The notes: a model not told the origin generated them from the letters alone. 64,000 nt of DNA from Dokdonella sp. (GCF_019634775.1 NZ_JAHCAS010000001.1:2300894-2364893); one strand, 5' to 3'; positions 26,605 to 36,351 are shown, numbered from the stretch's first letter. Numbers and translations: made by a program.

Positions 26605-27699
26605 TCAGGTGGTTGTGGCAGCAGCCTTCGCCGCCTGTTCGGCGAGGGCCCAGGCGACGTGCTCGCGCACCAGTTCCGAGGGATGCGAGCGGCGCGCTTC
26701 GAGTGCAGCAACGATTGCCGGCGAATGCGGCGCATTGCCGAGCGCGACGGCGATATTGCGCAGCCAGCCCGTGTAGCCGGTGCGGCGGATCGCCGAGCCT
26801 TCGGTGCGCTGGCCGAACTCGGCCTCGCTCCAGGCGAACAGGTCGACGAGCGCGCTGTCATCGAGGCCGTGGCGCACGGCGAAGCCCGACTCGCCGGTTG
26901 GCCGCGCGTACTTGTTCCACGGGCAAACGAGCTGGCAATCGTCGCAGCCGAAGATGCGGTTGCCGATCGGGCGGCGCAGTTCGGGTGGGATCGGTCCGGA
27001 TAGTTCGATCGTCAGATAGGAAATGCAGCGCCGCGCATCGACCTGGTACGGCGCGACGATGGCCTGGGTCGGGCAGATGTCGATACAGCGCGTGCAGGTG
27101 CCACAGTGCGCGCCGACCGGCGCGTCGACCGGCAGGGGCAGGTCGGTGTAGAGCTCGCCGAGGAAGAACCACGAACCGGCTTCGCGGCTGATCAGGCAGG
27201 TGTGCTTGCCGATCCAGCCGAGTCCGCTGTCACGCGCCAGTGCGCGTTCAAGCACCGGCGCGGAATCGACGAAGGCGCGATAACCGAACGGGCCGATCGC
27301 TTCGGCGATGCGCTCGGCGAGTTTCTGCAGGCGGTTGCGCATCAGCTTGTGGTAGTCGCGGCCGAGTGCGTAGCGCGCGACATAGGCACGACTTGCATCG
27401 CCGAGCACCTCCCAGCCCTCGCGAGCATCCGCGGCGAGATAGTCCATGCGCACCGAGATCACGCGCAGCGTACCGGGTTGCAGCTCGGCCGGGCGGCTGC
27501 GACGCGTGCCGTGCTTTTCCATGTAGGCCATTTCGCCGTGGCGACCGGCGGCCAGCCAGTCGAGCAGGTGGACTTCGTCGGCATCGAGTTCGACGCCGGC
27601 GATGCCGACCTGCTGGAAACCCAGTTCGCGCGCCCAGCCGCGGATGCGCTTGGCGAGATCGGTGTAGTCGGTCGGGGGCTGAGGCATCGGTGCTGACAT
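26605..27699 (-). CDS. queG: Epoxyqueuosine reductase QueG
   Basis: Cobalamin- and iron-sulfur-dependent enzyme for the last step of queuosine tRNA modification. Blocks: AELGFQQVGIAGVEL, YMEKHGTRRSRPAELQPGT, YALGRDYHKLMRNRLQ, DSAPVLERALARDSGLGWIG, two ferredoxin-type clusters (CGTCTRCIDICPTQAI and FGCDDCQLVCPWNKYA) and a C-terminal HEAT-like end (LVREHVAWALAEQA). From ATG 27699 the protein is 364 residues, near the family length; the longer frame to 27954 overlaps nnr. It is divergent from nnr, as queG is in E. coli. Confidence 0.95.
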   Translation of the reverse strand: MSAPMPQPPTDYTDLAKRIRGWARELGFQQVGIAGVELDADEVHLLDWLAAGRHGEMAYMEKHGTRRSRPAELQPGTLRVISVRMDYLAADAREGWEVLGDASRAYVARYALGRDYHKLMRNRLQKLAERIAEAIGPFGYRAFVDSAPVLERALARDSGLGWIGKHTCLISREAGSWFFLGELYTDLPLPVDAPVGAHCGTCTRCIDICPTQAIVAPYQVDARRCISYLTIELSGPIPPELRRPIGNRIFGCDDCQLVCPWNKYARPTGESGFAVRHGLDDSALVDLFAWSEAEFGQRTEGSAIRRTGYTGWLRNIAVALGNAPHSPAIVAALEARRSHPSELVREHVAWALAEQAAKAAATTT

Positions 27700-27730
27700 G
27701 GGAATGGGAGGATAGCGGCGCCGGTTGGAG

Positions 27731-27755
27731 GAATCGCGCCCGAAGGCGCTCCTGC
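27731..27755 (-). repeat. REP-type palindromic repeat
   Basis: On the reverse strand it reads GCAGGAGCGCCTTCGGGCGC then GATTC, the common REP skeleton with a TTCG loop. It lies in the 93-bp queG-nnr divergent gap. Confidence 0.65.
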
Positions 27756-27792
27756 AGGAATCGCGAGTCACGGCATCCCTATAATCCCGCCC

Positions 27793-29283
27793 ATGCCAGC
27801 CGACACCTCCGCGACCGACCTGTTGACCGTGGCTCAGGTGCGTGCCCTCGATTGCGCGGTCATCGCCGCGGGTATCCCGGGGTTCGAGCTGATGAGTCGT
27901 GCGGCGCGGGCCGGTTACGTGGCATTGCGCAGGCACTGGCCGGCGGCGCAGCACGTGCTGGTGCTGGCCGGGCCGGGCAACAACGGTGGCGATGCCTTCC
28001 TGCTGGCCGCACTGGCGAAGTCCGATGGGCTGGAGGTCATGGTGTGGTCACCGTTCGGCGCAGCGCAGGGTGCGGATGCGCAACGTGCGCGTGCGGCCTG
28101 GGTCGCGGCGGGCGGTGCGTTCGCGCATGGCGACGCGACCGATGAACTGGCTGGAGTCGATGTCGTCGTCGACGGCCTGTTCGGTACCGGCGGTGGCCGC
28201 GCCCTCGATGGGGTTGCGCGCGAACTCGTCGCTCGCATTGCCGCGCGCGGGCTTCCGGTATTGGCGCTCGATGTGCCGTCGGGGCTTGATGCCGATACCG
28301 GTGTCGCTGCCGATGCCGCCGTGCGTGCCGAGGTGACGGTCAGTTTCATTGCATGGAAGCGCGGCCTGTTCAGCGCCGACGGCGCCGACTGCTGCGGCCG
28401 GCGCGAGCTGGCGACGCTGGACGTGCCGGCAGCTTCGCGCATCGCCATTGGTCGCGACGCGGAGTTGTTGACGCGCGCCGCGCTCGACGTGCTTTCGCCT
28501 CGTTCAGGCAATGTGAACAAGGGGAATTTTGGCCACGTGCTGGTCGTCGGCGGCGACGATGGCATGGGCGGCGCGGTGCGTCTTGCCGCGGAAGCCGCGT
28601 TGCGCACGGGTGCCGGTCTGGTCAGCGTGGCCACGCGCGCGCAGCACGTCGGCGCGTTGAACGCGGCGCGTCCGGAACTGATGGCGCGCGGTGTCGAATG
28701 CCCGCAGGCGCTCGCGCCGATGCTCGAACGCGCCAGCGTCGTTGCGCTCGGTCCGGGCCTTGGTCAGGGCGCGTGGAGCCATGCGCTGTGGGACACGACC
28801 CTGCGCAGTGCGCGTGCAGCGGTGATCGATGCCGATGCGCTCAACCTGCTCGCGCGCACGCCGATCGACCTGCCGGCGAGCACAGTGCTGACACCGCATC
28901 CCGGCGAGGCCGGGCGCCTGCTCGGCAGCGATGCGGCGAGCGTGCAGCGCGACCGTTTTGCCGCCGCGCGCGAACTCGCGCGCCGTTGCGCCCGTGTGGT
29001 CGTGCTGAAAGGCGCCGGCAGCCTCGTCGCCGCGCCGGAGGGGCGCATCGCGGTGTGTCCATTTGGCAATCCGGGCATGGCCACCGCCGGCATGGGTGAT
29101 GTGCTGAGTGGCGTGATTGCCGCTCTGCTTGCGCAGGGCCTCGATGCCTGGGAGGCCGCCTGCGCCGGCGTCGTCGCGCACGCGCTGGCCGGTGATGCCG
29201 CGGCCGGATCGAGCCCGCGCGGGCTGGTCGCCGGCGACCTGTTCACGCCGTTGCGCGCGCTGGTCAACGGGTCGACCGCGTGA
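27793..29283 (+). CDS. nnr: Bifunctional NAD(P)H-hydrate repair enzyme Nnr
   Basis: Repairs damaged NAD(P)H: the N-terminal half is the epimerase (YjeF_N) and the C-terminal half the ADP-dependent dehydratase (YjeF_C). N-domain: GIPGFELMSRAARAGYVAL, VLVLAGPGNNGGDAFLLAAL and LDVPSGLDADTG. C-domain: NKGNFGHVLVVGGDDGMGGA, ALGPGLGQGAW, LTPHPGEAGRLLGSDAAS, VLKGAGSLVAAPEGRIAVCP and GNPGMATAGMGDVLSGVIAA. The 496-residue length is typical of the fused enzyme. The stop overlaps the tsaE start by 4 bp (GTGA). Confidence 0.95.
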   Translation: MPADTSATDLLTVAQVRALDCAVIAAGIPGFELMSRAARAGYVALRRHWPAAQHVLVLAGPGNNGGDAFLLAALAKSDGLEVMVWSPFGAAQGADAQRARAAWVAAGGAFAHGDATDELAGVDVVVDGLFGTGGGRALDGVARELVARIAARGLPVLALDVPSGLDADTGVAADAAVRAEVTVSFIAWKRGLFSADGADCCGRRELATLDVPAASRIAIGRDAELLTRAALDVLSPRSGNVNKGNFGHVLVVGGDDGMGGAVRLAAEAALRTGAGLVSVATRAQHVGALNAARPELMARGVECPQALAPMLERASVVALGPGLGQGAWSHALWDTTLRSARAAVIDADALNLLARTPIDLPASTVLTPHPGEAGRLLGSDAASVQRDRFAAARELARRCARVVVLKGAGSLVAAPEGRIAVCPFGNPGMATAGMGDVLSGVIAALLAQGLDAWEAACAGVVAHALAGDAAAGSSPRGLVAGDLFTPLRALVNGSTA

Positions 29284-29747
29284 GCCAGGTCTTCGCACGC
29301 AAGGCGATCGACGAAGCCGGCCTCGTCGCTATCGCGCGAGCACTGGCGCAGACGGCGCCACCGGGCATGGTCGTGTACCTGCATGGCGAACTTGGCGCCG
29401 GCAAGACGACCTTCGCGCGGGCCTGGCTCGGTGCCGCAGGTGTCGATGGCCGCATCAAGAGCCCAACCTACAGCCTGATCGAGTCGTATCCACTCGGCAC
29501 GACCGCGGCACACCATCTCGACCTCTACCGTCTTGCCGATCCCGGCGAACTCGAGTGGCTTGGCCTTGCCGATCTGGTCGATGGTCGCAGTTTCATGCTC
29601 GTCGAATGGCCGGAGCGGGGCGGCGATGCCGTGCCGCCAGCCGACCTGCACGTTTGCCTGGATCATGCCGGCGAAGCACGCGACCTGCGCATCGTGCCGG
29701 CATCGGCCGCAGGGGCGACCTGGGTGGAAGCCGCAAACCTGCCCTGA
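29280..29747 (+). CDS. tsaE: tRNA threonylcarbamoyladenosine biosynthesis ATPase TsaE
   Basis: ATPase of the TsaBDE complex for t6A37 modification of ANN-decoding tRNAs. It has Walker A VYLHGELGAGKTTFARAWL, a conserved IKSPTYSLIESYPLG block, HHLDLYRLADPGELEWLGL and VEWPERGGDAVP. The 155 residues fit the family. GTG 29280 overlaps the nnr stop (GTGA). The order nnr-tsaE-amiC-mutL is the conserved gammaproteobacterial one. Confidence 0.94.
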   Translation: MSQVFARKAIDEAGLVAIARALAQTAPPGMVVYLHGELGAGKTTFARAWLGAAGVDGRIKSPTYSLIESYPLGTTAAHHLDLYRLADPGELEWLGLADLVDGRSFMLVEWPERGGDAVPPADLHVCLDHAGEARDLRIVPASAAGATWVEAANLP

Positions 29748-29771
29748 TCCCATTCCCCAGCGGAAACAACT

Positions 29772-29849
29772 GCAGGAAGCGGCCTGGGCCGTGATGCTCT
29801 TTCCATGCGGGTTGCACAGGCGCGGCATCACGGCCCAAACCGTTTCCAG
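29772..29849. repeat. Inverted pair of REP-type repeats (BIME)
   Basis: Left copy 29772-29797 reads GCAGGAAGCGGCCTGGGCC then GTGATGC; right copy 29824-29849 is the inverted counterpart (GCATCACGGCCCAAACCG then TTTCC). They lie in the 218-bp gap between tsaE and amiC and can form a long hairpin. Confidence 0.6.
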
Positions 29850-29965
29850 CAATCCATTCCTGTCGCCCCTTCCTGAATCGACACCTGAAGAACATCTCGC
29901 AGGCCACGGATTCAAAAGGGAAAACACTTGAAATTCCCTGACGATCTGCGTTTGAATGTGCGCCC

Positions 29966-31291
29966 ATGCACACACGGTGGGCAAAAACGGGTGTAGGGAC
30001 GGTCCTGCTGGCGGGCTTGCTCGCCTGCCTGATGCCCGTCCAGGCCGCCGAAGTGAAGGCCTTGCGGGTCTGGGCGGGGCCGGAATACACGCGCGCCGTG
30101 TTCGATGTCTCCGGCCCGCTCGACTACAAGCTGTTCGACCTTGCCGATCCCGCGCGCCTGGTCCTCGACCTGCGTGCCAGTTCGTTCGCCAACGGGTTCG
30201 GCGCGCCCGAGGCCAAGGGCCTGCTCAAGGCAGTCCGCAGCGGCCGCAATGGCGGCAAGGACGTGCGCGTGGTCTTCGACCTCACCGAAGGCGTGCGTGC
30301 GAAGAGCTTCCTGCTGCCGCCAGCCGAGAAGTTCGGCTACCGCCTCGTGCTCGATCTCTATCCGCAGACCAAGCCGGCCCCGATCAAGACCGTGCAGGCG
30401 GCGTTGCCGGCCGGTGCGCAGCGCGACGTGCTGATCATGATCGACGCCGGCCACGGAGGTGACGATCCCGGCTCGATCGGAGCCGCCGGCACCTACGAGA
30501 AGAACATCACCCTGGCGGTTGCGCGCGAACTTAAGCGCGTGATCGACAAGGAACCTGGCATGGCGGCGATGCTGACACGCGATGCCGATTACTTCATTCC
30601 GCACAAGCAGCGCTACCAGAAGGCGCGCGATGCCAAGGCCGACCTGTTCGTGTCGGTGCATGCCGACTCGTTCACCAACAGTTCGGCGCGCGGCAGTTCG
30701 GTATGGGTTTTGTCGCCACGCGGTGCGACCAGCGAAGCCGCGCGCTGGCTGGCTGATCGCGAGAATCGTGCCGACCTCGTCGGTGGTGTTTCGCTCGACA
30801 CGCGTGACGACACGCTCGCGGCGGTCCTGCTCGACCTCTCGCAGGGGGCGACGATGGAGGCGAGCAACGCCGTGGCCGGCCAAGTGCACGCAGCGATGCG
30901 CCGTGTCGGGCCGACCCACAAGCCCCACGTCGAGCGCGCCAACTTCGTCGTGCTGCGTTCGCCCGATGTGCCGTCGATCCTGGTCGAAACGGCGTTCATC
31001 TCCAATCCGGCGGAGGAGAAGCGCCTCAACGACCCGAACGAGCGCACCAAGCTCGCCGAGGCGATCGTCGAGGGTGTCCGCAACCATTTCCGCATGGCTC
31101 CGCCGCCCGGTACGCTGTTTGCCGCAAACGCCCGTCGTGACCGCGCGAGTCGGCATGTGGTGTCCAGGGGCGAGACGCTGGGCGTGATCGCCGCCCGTCA
31201 TGGCCTTTCGGTCGGCGCCTTGCGCAATGCCAACAAGCTCGCCAGCGACAATGTGCGCGTCGGCGACGTGCTCGAGATTCCCCAGGGCTGA
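29966..31291 (+). CDS. amiC: N-acetylmuramoyl-L-alanine amidase AmiC with AMIN and LysM domains
   Basis: Periplasmic zinc amidase that splits septal peptidoglycan during daughter-cell separation. Signal peptide (TVLLAGLLACLMPVQA); AMIN domain about residues 28-125 (VKALRVWAGPEYTRAVFDVS); Amidase_3 domain from about 155 with IMIDAGHGGDDPGSIGAAG, the zinc Glu in YEKNITLAVARELK, SVHADSF and ILVETAFISNPAEE; C-terminal LysM about 393-440 (HVVSRGETLGVIAARHGLSV). The 441-residue AMIN-amidase-LysM layout resembles E. coli AmiB/AmiC plus LysM. It is followed by mutL as in E. coli. Confidence 0.95.
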   Translation: MHTRWAKTGVGTVLLAGLLACLMPVQAAEVKALRVWAGPEYTRAVFDVSGPLDYKLFDLADPARLVLDLRASSFANGFGAPEAKGLLKAVRSGRNGGKDVRVVFDLTEGVRAKSFLLPPAEKFGYRLVLDLYPQTKPAPIKTVQAALPAGAQRDVLIMIDAGHGGDDPGSIGAAGTYEKNITLAVARELKRVIDKEPGMAAMLTRDADYFIPHKQRYQKARDAKADLFVSVHADSFTNSSARGSSVWVLSPRGATSEAARWLADRENRADLVGGVSLDTRDDTLAAVLLDLSQGATMEASNAVAGQVHAAMRRVGPTHKPHVERANFVVLRSPDVPSILVETAFISNPAEEKRLNDPNERTKLAEAIVEGVRNHFRMAPPPGTLFAANARRDRASRHVVSRGETLGVIAARHGLSVGALRNANKLASDNVRVGDVLEIPQG

Positions 31292-31342
31292 TCCGCACGG
31301 CTGCGATCGGGCGATCCGCTATGATGCGGTGCTTTCCCGGCC

Positions 31343-33145
31343 ATGCTTCCGATGCCGCGCATCCGCCCGCTTCCGTCCGAACTCGTCAACCAGATCGCAG
31401 CCGGCGAGGTCATCGAGCGGCCGGCTTCGGTCGTCAAGGAACTCGTCGAGAACAGCCTTGACGCTGGCGCACGGCGCATCGAGATCGACATCGAGCAGGG
31501 CGGTGCGCGCCTGATCCGCGTGCGTGACGACGGCGGCGGCATCGAGGCCGAAGATCTGCCGCTGGCGCTGTCGGCGCATGCAACGAGCAAGATCGCGAGT
31601 TTCGAGGATCTCGAGCGCGTCGGCACGCTCGGCTTTCGCGGCGAGGCCCTGCCGTCGATCGCCTCGGTGGCGCGTTTCGCACTGACCTCGCGTCCGGTCG
31701 CAGCCGAACATGCCTGGCGCATCGAGGTGGACGGTGGCAAACCGCAGCCGCCGCGTCCGGCCCAGCACGCACCGGGCACCACCATCGAAGTGCGCGACCT
31801 GTTCTACAACGTGCCGGCGCGGCGCAAGTTCCTGCGTGCCGAGCGGACCGAGTTCAACCACATCGACGATCTGGTCAAGTCGATCGCGCTGGCACGCGGC
31901 GAGGTCGAGTTCCGCCTGTCCAGCGACGGCAAGCCGGTGCGCCTGTACAAGCCGGTGCGCGATGCCGCCGATGCCGAACGCCGCGTCGGCGACGTCCTTG
32001 GCGAGGCCTTTGTTGCCGATAGCCTGCGCATCGACCATGCCGGCGCGGGCTTGAGGCTCAGCGGTTGGGTCGGCCTGCCGACCGCCTCACGCGCACAGGC
32101 CGACCAGCAATATTTCCACGTCAACGGTCGCCTCGTGCGTGATCGCGTCGTTGCCCACGCGGTACGCCAGGCGTATGCCGATGTGTTGTTCCATGGCCGT
32201 CATCCGGCCTTCGTGCTGTTCCTTGAACTCGATCCTGCCCTGGTCGACGTCAACGTGCATCCAGCCAAGAGCGAAGTGCGATTTCGCGAGGCGCGCCTGG
32301 TCCACGATTTCCTCTATCGCACGCTCAACGAGGCGTTGGCGGCCACGCGCGCCGGCAGCGCGCCGCTGGCAGCAACCGCAGCGTCGTCGCCGGCCATGCC
32401 GATGCCGGCCTGGCGCGGGCAGGGCGGGCTTGGTCTCGGCGTACGCGAACCACTGGCCGACTATGCGGCGCTGATCGGTGGCGGCGCAGCGGCGGTCATG
32501 CCTTCCATGTCTGCCGACGCAAGCGCTGCGCCTTCGCCGCGCACGGCGGAAGGCAGCGAGATTCCGCCGCTCGGTTTCGCCCTCGCGCAGTTGCACGGTG
32601 TCTACGTGCTCGCGCAGAACGCGCACGGCCTCGTCATCGTCGACATGCATGCCGCGCACGAGCGCATCACCTACGAACGCCTGAAGCAGGCCCGTGAAGG
32701 CGAGGGCATCCGCTCGCAACTGCTGCTGGTGCCGGTTGGCGTTGCACTCAGCGAGCGCGAGGCCGCAGTCGTCGAGGAGCACGGCGAACGCTTTGCCGAG
32801 CTCGGCTTCGATGTCGTGCGCAGCGGGCCGCAGGCGGTGACCGTGCGTCGCGTGCCGACCCTGCTCGCCGACGGCGACGTCGCCGGACTGGTGCGCGACG
32901 TCATTGCCGACCTCGTCGCGCACGGCAGCTCGCGCCGCGTCGAGGAAGCCGGCAACGAACTGCTGTCGACCATGGCCTGCCACGGTTCGGTGCGTGCGAA
33001 CCGGCGCTTGAGCCTGCCCGAGATGGATGCCTTGCTGCGTGAGATGGAAGCCACCGAACGCTCCGGCCAATGCAATCACGGCCGGCCGACCTGGGTCCAG
33101 CTCGGCATGGCCGAACTGGATCGCTTGTTCCTGCGCGGTCGCTGA
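31343..33145 (+). CDS. mutL: DNA mismatch repair protein MutL
   Basis: ATP-dependent mismatch-repair coordinator. GHKL ATPase motifs: [50 protein letters not shown] and [17 protein letters not shown]. After a variable Ala/Pro-rich linker (about 330-405) the C-terminal domain has [12 protein letters not shown] (about residue 434), which fits the DxHA(x)2E(x)4E metal motif of MutL endonucleases, together with [12 protein letters not shown] and CNHGRPTW. E. coli MutL lacks this activity, so this protein is probably a nicking MutL and the organism may not rely on MutH. 600 residues; ATG 31343 or 31352. Confidence 0.95.
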   Translation: MLPMPRIRPLPSELVNQIAAGEVIERPASVVKELVENSLDAGARRIEIDIEQGGARLIRVRDDGGGIEAEDLPLALSAHATSKIASFEDLERVGTLGFRGEALPSIASVARFALTSRPVAAEHAWRIEVDGGKPQPPRPAQHAPGTTIEVRDLFYNVPARRKFLRAERTEFNHIDDLVKSIALARGEVEFRLSSDGKPVRLYKPVRDAADAERRVGDVLGEAFVADSLRIDHAGAGLRLSGWVGLPTASRAQADQQYFHVNGRLVRDRVVAHAVRQAYADVLFHGRHPAFVLFLELDPALVDVNVHPAKSEVRFREARLVHDFLYRTLNEALAATRAGSAPLAATAASSPAMPMPAWRGQGGLGLGVREPLADYAALIGGGAAAVMPSMSADASAAPSPRTAEGSEIPPLGFALAQLHGVYVLAQNAHGLVIVDMHAAHERITYERLKQAREGEGIRSQLLLVPVGVALSEREAAVVEEHGERFAELGFDVVRSGPQAVTVRRVPTLLADGDVAGLVRDVIADLVAHGSSRRVEEAGNELLSTMACHGSVRANRRLSLPEMDALLREMEATERSGQCNHGRPTWVQLGMAELDRLFLRGR

Positions 33146-33171
33146 CCGTGCACCGATACGGAGTGCCTGTC

Positions 33172-34068
33172 ATGTCGAAGACGAGCCTGTGGCTGGCCGC
33201 ACTGATCGCGGCGAATGTCGCCACCGCTGCTGCACCGACGCCGGCTGAACATGCGCAGGACGTCGAGGCCTGGCGCGCGCAACGTCTCTCACGCCTGACG
33301 GCGCCGACCGGCTGGCTGTCGCTGGTTGGTCTGGACTGGCTCAAGCCGGGGCGCAACACGATCGGCAGTGCGAAGGACAATGACATCGTCATCGCCAAGG
33401 CGCCCATGAAGCTCGGCACCGTGCTGCTCGACGGCGATGTGGTGACGATCGAACTCGAAGCCGACGCCGTGGCGACGATAGACGGCGGCAACAGCGCACG
33501 CGCAACCCTGCTCGATGATTCGCACGAGAAGCCGACCATCGTCGCGTTCGGCACGGTCAGTTTCTATCTGGTCGATCGCGGTGGCCGCAAGGGTCTGCGC
33601 ATCAAGGACAGTGAAGCGCCGACACGCACGGGCTTCAGCGGGCTCGACAACTATCCGTTCGACGATTCATGGCGCATCGAGGCGGACTGGGTCGCCTTCG
33701 ATCCGCCGCAGTCGCTGGAGATACCGAACGTGCTCGGAACGATCGACGCGATGCCGGTGCCCGGCAAGGCCGTGTTCGAGCGTGACGGCAAGCGCCACGA
33801 ATTGCTGCCCGTGCTCGAAACGCCGGATGCGACCGAGTTGTTCTTCATCTTCGTCGACCGCACCAGCGGCAAGCAGACCTATGGTGCCGGTCGTTTCCTT
33901 TACGCCAAGCCGGCGCAGGATGGCAAGGTCGTGCTCGATTTCAACCGCGCCTACAACCCGCCGTGCGCGTTCACGCCCTTTGCCACATGCCCGCTCGCGC
34001 CGCCGGAGAACCGCCTGCCGATCGCGGTCACCGCCGGCGAGAAGCGCTATCGCGGTGGGGGTCACTAG
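33172..34068 (+). CDS. Secreted DUF1684 domain protein
   Basis: 298-residue exported protein of the DUF1684 type; function unknown. Signal peptide MSKTSLWLAALIAANVATAA; then a conserved WRAQRLSRLTAPTGWLSLVG and LDWLKPGRNTIGSAKDNDI start, a middle KPTIVAFGTVSFYLVDRGGR, GLRIKDSEAPTRTGFSGLDN and the family end RFLYAKPAQDGKVVLDFNRA with YNPPCAFTPFATCPLAPPEN. It sits where miaA follows mutL in E. coli. Its 3' end runs directly into a REP array. Confidence 0.85.
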   Translation: MSKTSLWLAALIAANVATAAAPTPAEHAQDVEAWRAQRLSRLTAPTGWLSLVGLDWLKPGRNTIGSAKDNDIVIAKAPMKLGTVLLDGDVVTIELEADAVATIDGGNSARATLLDDSHEKPTIVAFGTVSFYLVDRGGRKGLRIKDSEAPTRTGFSGLDNYPFDDSWRIEADWVAFDPPQSLEIPNVLGTIDAMPVPGKAVFERDGKRHELLPVLETPDATELFFIFVDRTSGKQTYGAGRFLYAKPAQDGKVVLDFNRAYNPPCAFTPFATCPLAPPENRLPIAVTAGEKRYRGGGH

Positions 34069-34081
34069 ACACCGGTGCGTT

Positions 34082-34614
34082 GTAGGAAACGCCTTTAGGC
34101 GTGATGCCTTGTTGTAGACATCAACGCTGTAGGAAACGCCTTCAGGCGTGATGCCTTGTTGTAGGCATCAACGTTGTAGGAAACGCCTTCAGGCGTGATG
34201 CCTTTCCGGACATCGATGCGTTGTAGGAAACGCCTTTAGGCGTGATGCTTTTTCGGATATCGATGCGTTGTAGGAAACGCCTTTAGGCGTGATGCTTCTT
34301 CGTTGGGGGTTGTACGGCAGGGGCATCGCGGCTGAAGCCGCTTCCTACAGGCGCTTCCTGCGGGGTGGGGTGGGTTTGGTGGCTGTAGGAAACGCCTTCA
34401 GGCGTGATGCCTTGTTGTAGACATCAACGTTGTAGGAAACGCCTTTAGGCGTGATGCTTCTTCGTTGGGGGTTGTACGGCAGGGGCATCGCGGCTGAAGC
34501 CGCTTCCTACAGCCGCTTCCTGCAGGCGCTTCCTACGGCCGGTTCCTGCGGCCGCTTCCTACGGCCGCTTCCTACAGCCGCTTCCTACGGCCGCTTCCTG
34601 CAGGTGCTGCTTTG
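34082..34614. repeat. REP/BIME array 1 (47-bp tandem units plus inverted REP and 13-bp heads)
   Basis: Seven copies of a REP (GTAGGAAACGCCTTTAGGCG then TGATGC, with TTTA or TTCA loops) start at 34082, 34129, 34176, 34223, 34270, 34385 and 34432, exactly 47 bp apart within each run. The 21-bp linkers fall in two near-identical types. Each run ends in a CTTCTTCGTTGGGGGTTGTA link, then one inverted REP (reverse complement of GTAGGAAGCGGCTTCAGCCG) and degenerate 13-bp repeats CAGCCGCTTCCTA; the first run is followed by a G-rich tract GGGGTGGGGTGGGTTTGG. The array lies between the convergent DUF1684 and crotonase genes. Confidence 0.9.
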
Positions 34615-34631
34615 CGGGCGTTTGTGAGTGC

Positions 34632-35414
34632 CTACGTGCCGGTAAAGGCCGGCTTGCGGCGTTCGAGGAAGGCGCTGGTGCCTTCGCGCATGTCGGCGGT
34701 CGAGCAGCACAGGGCGAAGGCCTTGGTTTCGTAGTCCAGCCCTTCATCGAGCGGACATTCGCCACCGCGCACCACGGCATCGAGGATGCCGGCCAGCGCA
34801 TGCGGGGCCGAGCCTGCGAGTTGGCTGGCCAGGGCTTCGACTTCGGTATCGAGCGCTTCGGCGGCGACCACGCGGTTGACCAGGCCAAGCGCGAGCGCGC
34901 GTGCCGCATCGACCGGCTGACCGGTCAGGCACAGTTCCAGCGTCGCCGCCCGGCCGGCAAGGCGCAACATGCGCTGGGTGCCGCCGAAGCCCGGCAGCAG
35001 GCCCAGGGTGATTTCGGGCAGGCCGAGGCGCGCCTTCTCCGAGGCGATGCGCAGGTGGCAGCACATGGCCAGTTCGAGGCCACCGCCGAGGGCGAAGCCC
35101 TGCACGCGCGCAATCACCGGTTTGCCGAGCGTCTCGATCGCGCGCATCAAGCGCTGGCCGGCGCGCGAGAAGACCTGTGCCTGCACCGGCGTCAGTGTCG
35201 CCAGCTCACCGATATCGGCACCGGCGACAAACGCCTTCTCGCCCGCTCCGGCCAGCACGACCACGCGCACCGCCTCGTCGTCGCGGACGGCCTCGAAGGC
35301 GAGCCGCAGTTCGTCGAGGGTCCTGGCGTTGAGCGCGTTCAGCTTGTCCGGGCGGTTGACGGTGACGGTACGTACGCCGGCGCGGTCGGCGATGAGCAGG
35401 TTCTCGAAGGTCAT
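34632..35414 (-). CDS. Enoyl-CoA hydratase/isomerase family protein (crotonase)
   Basis: Crotonase-fold enzyme, probably hydrating enoyl-CoA in fatty-acid or amino-acid breakdown. Markers: VTVNRPDKLNALNARTLDEL, oxyanion-hole FVAGADIGEL, VQGFALGGGLELAMCCHLRI, and ARLGLPEITLGLLPGFGGTQ with both glutamates used by enoyl-CoA hydratases (LELAM and LPEI). The closing LERRKPAF is typical. 260 residues; single gene divergent from an FKBP gene. Exact acyl-CoA substrate cannot be read from sequence. Confidence 0.9.
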   Translation of the reverse strand: MTFENLLIADRAGVRTVTVNRPDKLNALNARTLDELRLAFEAVRDDEAVRVVVLAGAGEKAFVAGADIGELATLTPVQAQVFSRAGQRLMRAIETLGKPVIARVQGFALGGGLELAMCCHLRIASEKARLGLPEITLGLLPGFGGTQRMLRLAGRAATLELCLTGQPVDAARALALGLVNRVVAAEALDTEVEALASQLAGSAPHALAGILDAVVRGGECPLDEGLDYETKAFALCCSTADMREGTSAFLERRKPAFTGT

Positions 35415-35540
35415 CGGAGGGCTCCTTGGGCGATGAACGCCGGTTCAGCAAGGGCGCGGATGATAGCAATGCCCGACCGGGCCACCGGAGCGAACTTTCC
35501 GCGCTGCCAGGGTTCAGAATCCGCTGGCCGCAATGGTGGA

Positions 35541-35569
35541 TTGGTGACACGGGCCCGCTCGGTTACACT
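35541..35569 (+). promoter_or_regulatory. Promoter of the FKBP gene
   Basis: TTGGTG (35541-35546) and TACACT (35564-35569) with an optimal 17-bp spacer. It lies about 80 bp upstream of ATG 35650. Confidence 0.65.
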
Positions 35570-35649
35570 TGCCGGCCTTTTTTCATGCCTGCGCACGTGC
35601 TTCGGCCGTTGCCGCAGTTCCGTTCGTTCCATCGTTTTCTGGAGGCAAC

Positions 35650-36330
35650 ATGAATTTGCGTGCGTCTATCGCCCTGGCGGCGTTGCTCGTGACGGCACCC
35701 GTCCTGGCGCAGGACACGACGTCCGAGAAGGGCAAGCTGTCGTACTCGATCGGCTACCAGATCGGCAAGGATTTCACCGAGCGCAAGATGGATGTGGATA
35801 TCAACACGGTCATCCGCGCACTGCAGGACGCCTACGCCAAGCGCAACCCGGCCCTGTCCGAGGAGCAGATGCGCGACACGCTGGGCAAGTTCCAGCAGAA
35901 GATGATGACCGAAGCCAAGGCCGAGTTCGACAAGGTCGCTGGCGCCAACAAGACCAAGAGCGATGCCTTCATGGCGCAGAACAAGGCCAAGAAGGGCATC
36001 ATCGCGCTGCCGTCCGGTGTGCAGTACCGCGTCATCGAGGACGGCACCGGCCGCCAGGTGACGCCGACCAGCGAAGTGACCGTGCACTACCGCGGCTCGC
36101 TTCACGACGGCCTCGAGTTCGACAGCTCGTTCGCACGCGGCGAGCCGGTCAAGTTCAAGGTCAATGAAGTCATCAAGGGTTGGCAGGAAGTGCTGCCGCG
36201 CATGAAGGTGGGCGACCATTGGCAGATCTTCGTGCCGGCCGACCTTGCCTACGGCGAGCGTGGCCAGGCGCCGCGCATCGGCCCGAACCAGGCGCTGGTG
36301 TTCGACATCAAGGTCATCGATTCCAAGTAA
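35650..36330 (+). CDS. FKBP-type peptidyl-prolyl isomerase (FkpA/Mip-like)
   Basis: Periplasmic or outer-membrane associated prolyl isomerase/chaperone. Signal peptide MNLRASIALAALLVTAPVLA; N-terminal dimerisation segment (KLSYSIGYQIGKDFTERKMD, MRDTLGKFQQKMM) with a long helix; FKBP domain from about residue 120 (LPSGVQYRVIEDGTG, VTVHYRGSLHDGLEFDSSFA, VIKGWQEVLPRMKVGDHWQI, LAYGERGQAPRIGPNQALVF). The 226-residue layout matches Mip/FkpA. ATG 35650 follows a TGGAGGC ribosome-binding site. A strong GC hairpin lies just after the stop. Confidence 0.94.
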   Translation: MNLRASIALAALLVTAPVLAQDTTSEKGKLSYSIGYQIGKDFTERKMDVDINTVIRALQDAYAKRNPALSEEQMRDTLGKFQQKMMTEAKAEFDKVAGANKTKSDAFMAQNKAKKGIIALPSGVQYRVIEDGTGRQVTPTSEVTVHYRGSLHDGLEFDSSFARGEPVKFKVNEVIKGWQEVLPRMKVGDHWQIFVPADLAYGERGQAPRIGPNQALVFDIKVIDSK

Positions 36331-36351
36331 GCCTGCCTCGCCAGGCACACC

